Positions 1 through 7,036 of a DNA stretch of 16,517 nt are shown here, piece by piece; position 1 is the stretch's first letter, and each line of letters opens with the position of its first letter. Under the pieces are notes generated by a model. It ran no database searches. It had not been told where the DNA came from and saw nothing but the letters and a program-made list of their open reading frames with translations. The DNA lies in contig JBOIEE010000211.1 in the NCBI GenBank assembly GCA_050740975.1, positions 1 to 16,517 of the forward strand, in the 5' to 3' direction. The stretch comes from JBOHHR01 sp050740975 (GTDB lineage Bacteria; Pseudomonadota; Gammaproteobacteria; JBOHHR01). Both the position numbers and the translations under genes were made by a program.

Positions 1-32
1 CGTCGTTCGAGGTCCACAGCATGAAAGGGTGA
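1..32 (+). CDS. Probable C-terminal tail of a nitrate-type solute-binding protein (partial)
   Basis: The third forward frame is open from the window edge to a TGA at 30-32 and reads SFEVHSMKG. Importers of the NrtA/CmpA type usually have the binding-protein gene immediately before the permease gene, and those proteins often end in a short Ser-Phe-containing segment. The call rests on position and this weak resemblance. The other two frames also stop early (20 codons or fewer), so only sequence to the left of the window can confirm it. Confidence 0.35.
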   Translation, partial: SFEVHSMKG

Positions 33-127
33 GGGGCGATGGATCTAATGGTAGGCGTTGACGTGGGCACCCGGTAAGAAGCGGTTGTGGCTCATTTCGG
101 CAGCCGCAATCTACGTGGAGACGCATC

Positions 128-907
128 ATGATGAACAAGAGCAGATCTAGCATTGAGTGGTTAGTGCTTCCCATGTTGGGGGCGTTGGTGGTTATCGGGA
201 TTTGGACGCTGTGGAGCTTGCTGCCAGGTTCCAGTCTGCCTTCGCCGATCAAAACCTGGGAGGTGAGTAAACTCTACATATTAAGGCCGTTCGAGAAACG
301 CGGCGAGCTGGACCAGGGTACCCTCAGGTTCACCGGGTACTCTCTGGTGTTGGTAGCCAAAGGCTACGTGCTGGCCATTCTGATAGGCACGCCGCTGGGT
401 CTTCTCCTTGGGCTTTCGAAGATGTTTGCAAAGAGCTTCGATCCCATTATTCAGATCTTGCGTCCCGTCTCCCCCCTGGCATGGCTGCCGTTGGGTCTCG
501 TGCTGTTCCAGAAATCGGAACCGGCCGCTCTGTTCACCATTGCCGTGTGCGCCATGTGGCCCACGGTATTAAACACGGCGGTGGGCGTACGCGCTGTCCC
601 GCAGGACTATATCAATGTGGCGCGGGTGCTGAAGTTGTCTCGGGTCAAGACTCTCTTCAAAGTGTTGATCCCGGCCACCATGCCTTACATGTTTACCGGC
701 TTCCGCTTGAGCCTTGGCATCGCCTGGCTGGTCATCGTCGCGGCAGAGATGCTGACCGGCGTACCTGGTGTCGGCGGGTTCCTCTGGCAGGAATACAACA
801 GCCTGATTTATGAGCACATCATCTTGTGCATTATCACCATCGGTCTCGTCGGCTTCATCCTCGACCGCGTCATGAGCTTAGTCGAAGGCCGGTTCAAATC
901 GATTTGA
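128..907 (+). CDS. nrtB: Nitrate/bicarbonate-type ABC transporter permease
   Basis: This is an inner-membrane permease of the NrtB/CmpB/SsuC type. It would form the membrane channel of an importer for nitrate or a related oxyanion. Several hydrophobic spans are visible: about residues 10-32, 70-95, 110-125, 135-150, 195-215 and 230-250. The cytoplasmic coupling loop of binding-protein-dependent permeases is present around residues 155-185 (VPQDYINVARVLKLSR, then KVLIPATMPY). GGAG at 117-120 lies 7 bases before the ATG at 128; a second ATG follows directly and could also serve. The length of 259 residues is normal to slightly short. The stop at 905-907 is 10 bases before the first ATPase gene, so co-transcription is likely. 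The substrate is inferred from the ATPases, whose C-terminal segments resemble NrtC/NrtD. Taurine or aliphatic sulfonate transport is the main alternative. Confidence 0.88.
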   Translation: MMNKSRSSIEWLVLPMLGALVVIGIWTLWSLLPGSSLPSPIKTWEVSKLYILRPFEKRGELDQGTLRFTGYSLVLVAKGYVLAILIGTPLGLLLGLSKMFAKSFDPIIQILRPVSPLAWLPLGLVLFQKSEPAALFTIAVCAMWPTVLNTAVGVRAVPQDYINVARVLKLSRVKTLFKVLIPATMPYMFTGFRLSLGIAWLVIVAAEMLTGVPGVGGFLWQEYNSLIYEHIILCIITIGLVGFILDRVMSLVEGRFKSI

Positions 908-917
908 GATCACCACC

Positions 918-1841
918 ATGGCTTTCTTGGAACTGCGAGGCATCAGTAAAAGCTACCGTTCTAACGGCAGCATCACGCCGGTTTTACGCGATATCAACCT
1001 CAGCATGGAGGAAGGGGAGTTTGTCGCCATCGTCGGTTACTCGGGCTCCGGCAAGAGCACGCTCATTTCCTTGATGGCAGGGCTGATCGAGCCGGATACC
1101 GGCACCATCTCCTTGGATGGCGCTGAAATCAGGGGGCCGAGCCCCGATCGCGGGATCGTGTTTCAGAACTATTCGCTGCTGCCGTGGCTGACGACTTATC
1201 AAAACGTTTACCTGGCCGTCGATCAGGTCTTTCCGAAATGGTCGGCAGATCACAAGAAAGCCCACACGGAAAAATATATCGGGATGGTGAACCTATTACC
1301 TGCGCGGGAAAAACGCCCGGCCGAACTCTCTGGGGGCATGCGCCAGCGGGTGTCAGTTGCACGCGCCTTGGCCACGGATCCGCGGATCCTGTTGCTCGAT
1401 GAGCCCTTAAGCGCGCTCGATGCGCTGACTCGGGCGACACTCCAGGGTGAGATCGCTAGGATCTGGGACCAGGATAAGAAAACCGTGCTGCTCATTACCA
1501 ATGATGTGGACGAAGGGATCCTGCTCGCAGACCGCATCATTCCACTGAGCCACGGCCCCAATGCAACGCTTGGTCCAGCCGTGCAAGTAGAGATCGAAAG
1601 GCCGCGCGACCGTAAGGCCATCAACCATGATCCACGGTTCAAACCCACCCGGCATCAGGTGATGGACTTTCTCTTGAGTGTTGGCCTCAAACGCCGCATG
1701 ACCGTCACTCGCAAACTGCATTTGCCAGAGATCGAACCCGAGGATCTGTCTTATGGGAAGCCCTCACCATACGCGTTGTTCCGCCGCGGCCCCCTCCGTC
1801 GAAAGGAGTTCAAGAAGGAGACCGTGGAGATCGAGACTTAG
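918..1841 (+). CDS. ABC transporter ATP-binding protein, nitrate-type, with Asn in the H-loop
   Basis: This is a cytoplasmic ATPase subunit of the importer. Visible motifs are Walker A GYSGSGKST (40-48), Q-loop Gln83 (VFQNYSLLPW), signature LSGGM (137-141), Walker B ILLLDE (157-162) and D-loop SALD (165-168). The switch region reads LLITNDVDEG: residue 195 is Asn where nearly all ABC ATPases have His. The downstream paralogue keeps His196. This suggests an asymmetric pair in which one ATP site is weak or inactive. The C-terminal extension of about 90 residues (IERPRDR, then basic residues) is family-like at first and then divergent. The gene starts 10 bases after the permease stop without a clear Shine-Dalgarno, which fits translational coupling. 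It ends just before a strong stem-loop. Confidence 0.88.
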   Translation: MAFLELRGISKSYRSNGSITPVLRDINLSMEEGEFVAIVGYSGSGKSTLISLMAGLIEPDTGTISLDGAEIRGPSPDRGIVFQNYSLLPWLTTYQNVYLAVDQVFPKWSADHKKAHTEKYIGMVNLLPAREKRPAELSGGMRQRVSVARALATDPRILLLDEPLSALDALTRATLQGEIARIWDQDKKTVLLITNDVDEGILLADRIIPLSHGPNATLGPAVQVEIERPRDRKAINHDPRFKPTRHQVMDFLLSVGLKRRMTVTRKLHLPEIEPEDLSYGKPSPYALFRRGPLRRKEFKKETVEIET

Positions 1842-1855
1842 TGGGTGTGACTAAT

Positions 1856-1882
1856 GGGCACTTCGAATTAATCGAAGTGCCC
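1856..1882 (+). promoter_or_regulatory. Intercistronic perfect stem-loop between the two ATPase genes
   Basis: Bases 1856-1866 (gggcacttcga) pair perfectly with 1872-1882 (tcgaagtgccc) around the 5-base loop attaa. The structure begins 14 bases after the first ATPase gene and ends 31 bases before the second. It is followed by an A-rich stretch and not a T-tract, so it is unlikely to be a full intrinsic terminator. A 3'-end stabiliser, a processing site or a partial attenuator that sets the ratio of the two ATPases would fit better. The stem is certain; the role is inferred. Confidence 0.7.
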
Positions 1883-1913
1883 TAATAAGAGAAAAACTTG
1901 AAACCTAAGTCTT

Positions 1914-2804
1914 ATGAGCGCATTTCTAACCATCTCTCGTCTCACCAAGATCTACGATACGCCGAAGGGGCCGGCGGTCATCGTTAAAGACTTCGACCTT
2001 GACATCGATAAAGGGGAGTTCGTTTGCCTCATCGGGCATTCTGGCTGCGGCAAGACTACGGTGCTCTCCATGCTAGCCGGGCTCAACGAAGTCACGAGCG
2101 GCGTCATGGTCCTCGCCGGCAGGGAGATAAAGGGGCCGGGACCAGATCGCGGCATGGTGTTTCAATCCCCGTGTCTTTTACCTTGGCTGACCGCCTTCGG
2201 CAATGTGATGCTCGGGGTGGATCAGGTTTATTATACCGCCAGCCGGCAAGAGCGCCATGATACTGCCGAATATTACCTGAGTCTGGTTGGCCTCGGAGAC
2301 ACCATGCATAAACGGCCCGCGGAGCTCTCGCAGGGCATGCGGCAGCGGGTCGGTATTGCGCGTGCATTCGCCCTATCACCCAAGATGCTGCTCCTCGATG
2401 AACCCTTTGGGATGCTCGATTCGTTGACGCGTTTTGAATTACAAAAGGTGTTATTGGATCTGTGGGGGCGCGACCAGAAGACCGCGTTTATGGTGACCCA
2501 CGACGTCGACGAAGCGATCTATCTCGCCGACCGGGTTGTGATGATGACCAACGGGCCAGAGGCCGAGGTTGGCGACATGTTAAAGGTGCAATTTCCGCGT
2601 CCGCGCGACCGAAAAGAGATCATCGAGCATCCTGATTATTACCGGTTCCGAGAATATCTGATCGCCTTTCTCGAAGAACGTGCCGACAAAAAACATGGGG
2701 CCTCGTCCGATACATCCCCGCCGGCGCATGTGGAAGAAAGGATCATTGACCTTGCACCGAGCGCGCACAAAGGCCGGAACATGTTAGTTAAGTCAAGTGT
2801 ATAA
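1914..2804 (+). CDS. nrtD: Nitrate-type ABC transporter ATP-binding protein
   Basis: This is the second ATPase subunit, with all catalytic motifs intact: Walker A GHSGCGKTT (41-49), Gln84 (MVFQSPCLLPW), signature LSQGM (138-142), Walker B LLLDE (159-163) and switch His196 (FMVTHDVDEA). The segment after the ATPase core (MMTNGP, then FPRPRDRKEIIEHPDYY) is characteristic of NrtC/NrtD/CmpD ATPases of nitrate and bicarbonate importers. This is the best evidence for the substrate class. The length of 296 residues is slightly longer than usual because of a hydrophilic tail. The ATG at 1914 has no strong ribosome-binding site, and the stem-loop just upstream may affect its expression. It is a close paralogue of the broken gene that follows at 2817. 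Confidence 0.88.
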   Translation: MSAFLTISRLTKIYDTPKGPAVIVKDFDLDIDKGEFVCLIGHSGCGKTTVLSMLAGLNEVTSGVMVLAGREIKGPGPDRGMVFQSPCLLPWLTAFGNVMLGVDQVYYTASRQERHDTAEYYLSLVGLGDTMHKRPAELSQGMRQRVGIARAFALSPKMLLLDEPFGMLDSLTRFELQKVLLDLWGRDQKTAFMVTHDVDEAIYLADRVVMMTNGPEAEVGDMLKVQFPRPRDRKEIIEHPDYYRFREYLIAFLEERADKKHGASSDTSPPAHVEERIIDLAPSAHKGRNMLVKSSV

Positions 2805-2816
2805 GGACAATACCTC

Positions 2817-3294
2817 ATGGATCTCGGGATCGCGCGGGCAGCGATCGCGAGTGGCAAGGTGGCGAGCCTCCCGAACGTGCTGCCGAACACCAGCCAGGAT
2901 TATCAAAACGCCCAGGCAAAGAAACCGGTCCCGCCGGGGATCCAACGGGCGCTCGATCGCTACGTCGAATTTTCCCGTGTCTCGAAGATCTACCGCACCA
3001 AGCGTGGACCCTCTAAGGTCGTGGAAGACTGTTTCCATCATCGGACATTCAGGTTGTGGTAAGTCCACCGTGCTGACCATGGCCGCCGGGCTCAACGAGA
3101 TCAGCGGGGGCGGTATCATCCTCGATGGCAAGGAAGTCACGACCGCGGGGCCCGATCGGGGCATCGTGTTCCAGGCTCCCAGTCTGATCCCATGGTTGAC
3201 GGCGTTCCAGAACGTGTCCTTAGGGGTGGAACAGGTCTATCCCCATGCTGCGCGCAAAGAACGTGAACCGAATCAGTCGAATAACGGCGTATAA
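2817..3294 (+). pseudogene. Broken third nitrate-type ATPase gene (internal deletion plus 3' truncation)
   Basis: A good AAGGA (2803-2807) precedes the ATG at 2817. The frame encodes an N-terminal extension of about 50 residues and then the ATPase start (VEFSRVSKIYRTKRGPSKVVED). At about 3030 the frame breaks and coding homology resumes one frame over (VSIIGHSGCGKSTVLTM, Walker A at 3043-3069). Compared with the 1914 gene, roughly ten codons (the FDLDIDKGEF equivalent) are missing, and the length lost is not a multiple of three. Homology continues through the Q-loop region (IVFQAPSLIPWLTAF) to about 3264 and stops after HAARKERE. The signature motif, Walker B and H-loop are absent, and the second frame ends at 3294. 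It cannot make a working ATPase and is probably a decaying tandem duplicate of its neighbour. Confidence 0.85.
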
Positions 3295-3295
3295 T
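3290..3295 (+). promoter_or_regulatory. Possible -10 element upstream of gshA
   Basis: A consensus TATAAT sits at 3290-3295, 65 bases before the gshA start, just where ATPase homology has ended. No convincing -35 hexamer lies 16-18 bases upstream. The assignment rests on the -10 match and position only. A second weaker TATAAC occurs at 3325-3330. Confidence 0.3.
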
Positions 3296-3359
3296 AGTAT
3301 AAGGCCGGTTTGTTGGGACCGGATTATAACGATCACAGCACTACCACCCAGACGCCTCT

Positions 3360-4928
3360 TTGCCCCGAACGCTGGAACAACGCCTTAAGCGACTTACGGA
3401 AAGTGGGCAGGCCAGCTCACTCGCGGGTGGCCTCAAAGGCATCGAGAAAGAAAGCCTGCGGGTAACCCCCGAGGGCTCCATCGCCCAGACGCCCCACCTC
3501 CAGGCACTCGGTTCCGCGCTGACCCATCCCTACATTACGACGGATTATTCGGAGGCGCTGTTGGAATTCCGGACTCCGGCTTGCGCCGATCCTGAAGACA
3601 CGCTTTCTTTCCTCACCTACATCCACCAATTTGTGTACGCCAGTATCGGCCAGGAATTGCTATGGGCCACGAGCATGCCCTGCGCTTTGCAAGGCGAAGG
3701 GAGTATTCCTATCGCGCAGTACGGACGCTCCAATGTCGGGATGATGAAACACGTGTACCGGCGGGGGCTTGCCTACCGTTACGGGCGCGCAATGCAGGCG
3801 ATTGCGGGGGTGCATTTTAACTATTCCCTGCCGCTCTCTTTTTGGCCGCTATTTCAAGAGCTCGAGGAGGATCGGGGCGAAGATCACGCGTTCATATCGG
3901 GCTGTTATTTTGCCTTGATTAGAAATTTCCAGCGTTTGAGTTGGTTGATCCCTTCTCTTTTCGGAAGCTCGCCCGCGGTATGCGAATCGTTTATCAACCT
4001 AAGGATCAAGGAACTTAAGGAGTTCGACGCCGGTACGCGCTATCAGCCTTATGCCACGTCACTGCGCATGAGCGATATCGGCTATAAGAACGAGACCCAG
4101 GCAAGCCTGGAGATTTTCTACAACGATCTCGAAAGCTACATAGAGAGCTTAAGCCACGCGGTCAACACGCCCCACCCGAGGTATGAGGCGATTGGGATCT
4201 TAGTGAACGGGGAATACCGGCAACTCAACGCCAACTGGCTACAGATCGAAAACGAGTACTACAGCTTCATCCGCCCTAAGCAGATCGCCCGCTCAGGGGA
4301 AAACCCGGTGTTGGCGCTCAAGCGGCGCGGGGTAGCGTATGTTGAGGTGCGAGCGTTGGACATCGGCACTTTTGACCCCCTGGGCGTGAACGCGGCGCAA
4401 TTGCGGTTCTTGGAGGCATTTCTCATCCTTTGCCTGTTGCTGGAGAGCCCTTACATCGACGCGACTGAGTGGGCTGAGATCCACGAAAATCAGGAAACCG
4501 TCGCTACCCGAGGTCGTGCGCCCGAGCTTAAGCTGCACCGCAAGGGGCGTGAGGTATCCTTGCAGGCATGGGCTTTGCGGATTTTCGAGCAGATGAAAGA
4601 GATATGCGCGTTGCTGGACGAAGCGGGGGACAATAGCGCGTACTTTGAGGCCTTGACCCTGCAGCGCGAGGCGCTCTCAAACCCGGAAATGCTACCCTCC
4701 GCCCGCGTGCTGGCGGAAATGCGCGCCCGCTCCCGGTCGTTTTTCCGCTTTGCGCTCGATACGTCCAGTGCCTACCGAAGCTATTTTTTGAACCAAACGC
4801 TGACACAAAAACGCAAATCATTCTTCGAAAAGTTGGCGCGGGAGTCCATCGAGAAGCAACAGAAGTTAGAAACCCAGGATAGGGTGACCTTTAGCGACTA
4901 TTTGCAGCGCTATTTCGGGCAGCGGTAA
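3360..4928 (+). CDS. gshA: Glutamate-cysteine ligase (class I)
   Basis: The enzyme catalyses the ATP-dependent joining of L-glutamate and L-cysteine, the first step of glutathione synthesis in the cytoplasm. The 522 residues match the Escherichia-type enzyme (518) throughout. Family landmarks include GIEKESLRV (27-35), ALGSALTHPYITTDYSEALLEF, LWATSMPC, AQYGRSNVG, RYGRAMQAIAGVHFNYSLP, LPYATSLR-like PYATSLRMSDIGY, QIENEYYSFIRPK and YVEVRALDIGTFDPLGV. The start is TTG at 3360, which places the N-terminus level with the Escherichia protein; no in-frame ATG or strong Shine-Dalgarno lies nearby, so initiation may be weak. No gshB is present in the window. The gene follows the ATPase pseudogene directly and is probably transcribed separately. 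Confidence 0.97.
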   Translation: MPRTLEQRLKRLTESGQASSLAGGLKGIEKESLRVTPEGSIAQTPHLQALGSALTHPYITTDYSEALLEFRTPACADPEDTLSFLTYIHQFVYASIGQELLWATSMPCALQGEGSIPIAQYGRSNVGMMKHVYRRGLAYRYGRAMQAIAGVHFNYSLPLSFWPLFQELEEDRGEDHAFISGCYFALIRNFQRLSWLIPSLFGSSPAVCESFINLRIKELKEFDAGTRYQPYATSLRMSDIGYKNETQASLEIFYNDLESYIESLSHAVNTPHPRYEAIGILVNGEYRQLNANWLQIENEYYSFIRPKQIARSGENPVLALKRRGVAYVEVRALDIGTFDPLGVNAAQLRFLEAFLILCLLLESPYIDATEWAEIHENQETVATRGRAPELKLHRKGREVSLQAWALRIFEQMKEICALLDEAGDNSAYFEALTLQREALSNPEMLPSARVLAEMRARSRSFFRFALDTSSAYRSYFLNQTLTQKRKSFFEKLARESIEKQQKLETQDRVTFSDYLQRYFGQR

Positions 4929-4967
4929 GAGCTGACACAGGAAGGCGGCGAGTGACATGATCCGTTC

Positions 4968-4999
4968 TTGAACGCCTGGCAACAGCACCAGTCTATACT
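4968..4999 (+). promoter_or_regulatory. Candidate promoter for the 5024 gene
   Basis: TTGAAC at 4968-4973 and TATACT at 4994-4999 form a sigma-70-like pair, but the spacer of 20 bases is longer than the preferred 17. Transcription would start near 5006. That would leave a short leader carrying the GGAGG at 5014-5018 and supports use of the ATG at 5024 over the one at 5006. Confidence 0.35.
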
Positions 5000-5023
5000 C
5001 TTGAGATGCGAACGGAGGCTGCA

Positions 5024-5371
5024 ATGAGGATACGTGAATTAGTCGAGGAATGGGAACAAGATGGCCGCGTGAGCTTGGCGGCGAGGGAATTTACGGTCCG
5101 TCTACCCGTATACGATGCCGCTCGGTTGTTGGCATTAAGCGAGCTCTACCCAAACCGTACTGAGGCGGAGTTGATCACGGAGCTGTTAAGTGCAGCTTTG
5201 GACGAGCTGGAGGCATCGCTGCCTTATGTCAAAGGCGCAGAGGTCATCGCGGAAGACGACCAGGGAGATCCCATTTACGCCGACGATGGTCTTACACCAC
5301 GCTTTCATGCGCTCACCAGGAAGTACGCGGCTCAGTTCCAACAAGGATTTGAGCTCGAACAGGGGTGCTGA
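5024..5371 (+). CDS. Small conserved protein, resembling those annotated as pilin assembly/type 1 pili tip component
   Basis: This encodes a 115-residue acidic cytoplasmic protein with no signal peptide or membrane span. The N-terminal half (REFTVRLPVYDAARLLALSE, then NRTEAELITELLSAALDELE) looks like a short beta strand followed by two helices, reminiscent of a ribbon-helix-helix fold. The second half has SLPYVKGAEVIAEDDQGDPI and TPRFHALTRKY. I recall similar short gammaproteobacterial proteins annotated as pilin assembly or type 1 pili tip components, a label I do not regard as functionally proven. The start is set by GGAGG at 5014-5018, 5 bases before ATG 5024; an in-frame ATG at 5006 lies upstream of that site. 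A DNA-binding or antitoxin-like role is possible from the fold only. Confidence 0.75.
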   Translation: MRIRELVEEWEQDGRVSLAAREFTVRLPVYDAARLLALSELYPNRTEAELITELLSAALDELEASLPYVKGAEVIAEDDQGDPIYADDGLTPRFHALTRKYAAQFQQGFELEQGC

Positions 5372-5410
5372 GCACTTAGTGCGTGCTATAGGTCCTGTGG
5401 CACCGTAGCG

Positions 5411-5608
5411 ATGCACGAACCATCCACTTGGGAGGCGGTTGTCCTCGGCATACTGGCGCTATTGCTGGTGTTTTGGTTTCGGCCGGGGATAAAAGAAGCC
5501 TTGCGCCAGAGCCGGGAGGCCGAGCACAAGGACTGGGCTGGGGCTTTGATTCCTATTGTTTTCGTGGTTCTTTTCGTGGTGCTATTGATCGCACTGGCGA
5601 AATCCTAA
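5411..5608 (+). CDS. Small two-span inner-membrane protein
   Basis: The 65 residues contain two hydrophobic spans (about 8-23 and 44-63) separated by a charged loop (RPGIKEALRQSREAEHKDW). This is a typical small hairpin membrane protein with no recognisable domain. The loop is strongly charged and probably cytoplasmic or periplasmic depending on orientation; both termini should lie on the same side. The Shine-Dalgarno is weak. It starts 39 bases after the preceding gene and is probably co-transcribed with it. Codon use and the clean hydrophobic pattern argue for a real gene. An overlapping frame starting at 5428 has no such pattern and was left out. Confidence 0.65.
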   Translation: MHEPSTWEAVVLGILALLLVFWFRPGIKEALRQSREAEHKDWAGALIPIVFVVLFVVLLIALAKS

Positions 5609-5785
5609 CGAAGCTCTAACCAAACCACATTTTATCAGGTCGCCTAAATTTACGAGCCTACCGAGCAAATACGTGGCGGAAGCTTCTCGGTGTTCCGCGA
5701 GTGCTCACTGTCATCGGCGGCCTGCTGTTTCATGCTGGGGGCTCGACCGGATTGAGCGGCGAGAGAAGACGAGGCTAGTAGTCAG

Positions 5786-6894
5786 TCAATCTTCTATTGA
5801 TGGATAGAGCCTTTTCAGCTTTGTACGTGCATCCTGGTTGGTAAATTGATCGTGGCTTTTGTGCGGTTGCGTTCCTGTTCATAGGCAGCGAGTTCACGCT
5901 CAAGCATCTCGGCGCTGGGAATACGGCGATCGAGGCACTCTCTCGCTAAGACGGAGAACTCGATTTCTGCCATGTTCAGCCAGCTCCCATGCTTGGGGTG
6001 TAATGAAACTCTAGGCGCTTGAGAATGCGCCTAGCCTCTTCGGGGGCAAAGGTTTCGTAGAGGGAGGCGGGGTTTATGCGTATTGAGATTATCGAGCACG
6101 ACTCGGATCACCTCGGCCTGGGGGTAAGCGACATCGCTCAGCCAGTGCATCTCACGGGCGAAGTCATGCATGGTCCGTTGTTTGGTGACATGGATATGCC
6201 GGCAGCCGCCTTTCGGTTCACAAAACAGAAACAAATTGCGCGTCCCATTGCGCGTGTACTCGCTGTCATAAATCTGGAGCTGTCCCGGTTGCATAGGAAA
6301 GGGCGTGCGCACCTCAGCAATCAGTTGTTTGGGGCTCTCATCGAAGCATACGACCGGGCGCCGGGCGTCATAGGGCGCCTCATACAAATCCAGCACATCC
6401 TCCATAGCCGCCACAAACTCCGCACTTACCTCGGGGATACATTTGCTGCCAAGGCTTGAGATCGTTTTTTTTAAGGATGTGCCGCGCCGTCTCATGGGCT
6501 ATCGATTGGGCATACCCCAGCTCCACCACTTTGTTGGCCAGCAGGCGTAATGTCCAGCGGGCACGGCCTTCGGGGGCTTGGCTACACGCTACCGCAATCA
6601 CGTGGGCTTCTTGCTTGCCCATGAGCTTACGCTTTCGTGGCGCCCGGGGTTTATCGTTTAACGCACTCTCCAAACCCTCTTCCACAAACCTCTGGCGCAC
6701 ACGCCCCACCGTGGCTATCCCCACGTTGAGCGCTCGCACCACCGCTTCATCGCTGAGCCCTTCATCGGCTTTGAGCAGGACCCGCGCCCGCGTGAGCTTG
6801 CGTGCAGAGGATTTCTTCTTGGTTATGAATCCAAGCAACTGTTCGCGTTCTTCATCACTCAGATCGGTTTTCGGGTGAATATCACATGTCTCAT
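5786..6894 (-). pseudogene. IS630-family transposase, inactivated by multiple frame breaks
   Basis: Read on the minus strand, fragments in all three frames reconstruct one IS630/Tc1-type DDE transposase of about 365 residues. It begins at ATG 6894 (MRHVIFTRK), shifts near 6866-6872, then gives a helix-turn-helix region (KKKSSARKLTRARVLLKADE to LKPWQQ). It shifts near 6437-6446 into the catalytic core with the first Asp (VVCFDES) and second Asp (RVVLDNLNTH). It shifts at the G-run 6069-6072 (ASLYETFAPEEARRILKRLE) and at about 5994-5998, giving the third catalytic residue in KHGSWLNMAEIEF. A last break at about 5843-5847 precedes the end (DARTKLKRLYPSIED, stop 5786-5788). The breaks look like small insertions or deletions and not a single programmed shift. 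The element is dead. Clear terminal inverted repeats were not found. Confidence 0.9.
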
Positions 6895-6927
6895 GTGCGA
6901 AATCTCACTGCATTGCCGCCAATAATC

Positions 6928-6950
6928 CGTCATATTACGGACACCGTAAT
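6928..6950. repeat. Nested inverted repeat upstream of the FecR-like gene
   Basis: attacgg (6934-6940) and ccgtaat (6944-6950) form a perfect 7-base inverted repeat around aca. The first arm also takes part in a second partial palindrome beginning at 6927 (ccgt, then acgg). The cluster lies about 90 bases upstream of the gene at 7037 and could be an operator or hairpin. No matching promoter was identified. Confidence 0.35.
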
Positions 6951-7036
6951 CGCGCCGCTCGATCTCACCCTGCCCAGGGCGAGGGTCGGCGCAATGAGTT
7001 GAGCCTTTCTCTGATGACTCGATGGAGGGCAGTATT

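Noticed and set aside
1..127. Sigma-54 promoter for NtrC control of the importer.
   Set aside because: No GG-N10-GC pair with the expected flanking bases was convincing here. The promoter would normally lie before the binding-protein gene, outside the window.
5006..5023. Upstream ATG as start of the small gene at 5024.
   Set aside because: The GGAGG ribosome-binding site (5014-5018) lies downstream of it and serves the ATG at 5024.
5648..5779. Short open stretch reading LLGVPRVLTVIGGLLFHAGG before the IS remnant.
   Set aside because: It has no start codon with a ribosome-binding site and no recognisable family. It may be a gene remnant, but nothing beyond hydrophobic composition supports it.
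6465..6472. Run of eight A on the minus strand as a programmed frameshift site of the transposase.
   Set aside because: The family-like sequence (KKNDLKPWQQ) continues in the first frame for about ten codons beyond the run, and four other frame breaks exist, so decay explains the data better.
6880..7010. Right-hand terminal inverted repeat of the IS630 remnant.
   Set aside because: The best candidate (aaatctcactgcatt, about 6900-6914) matches the left end only about 9 of 15 and has no adjacent TA, so the boundary could not be set.
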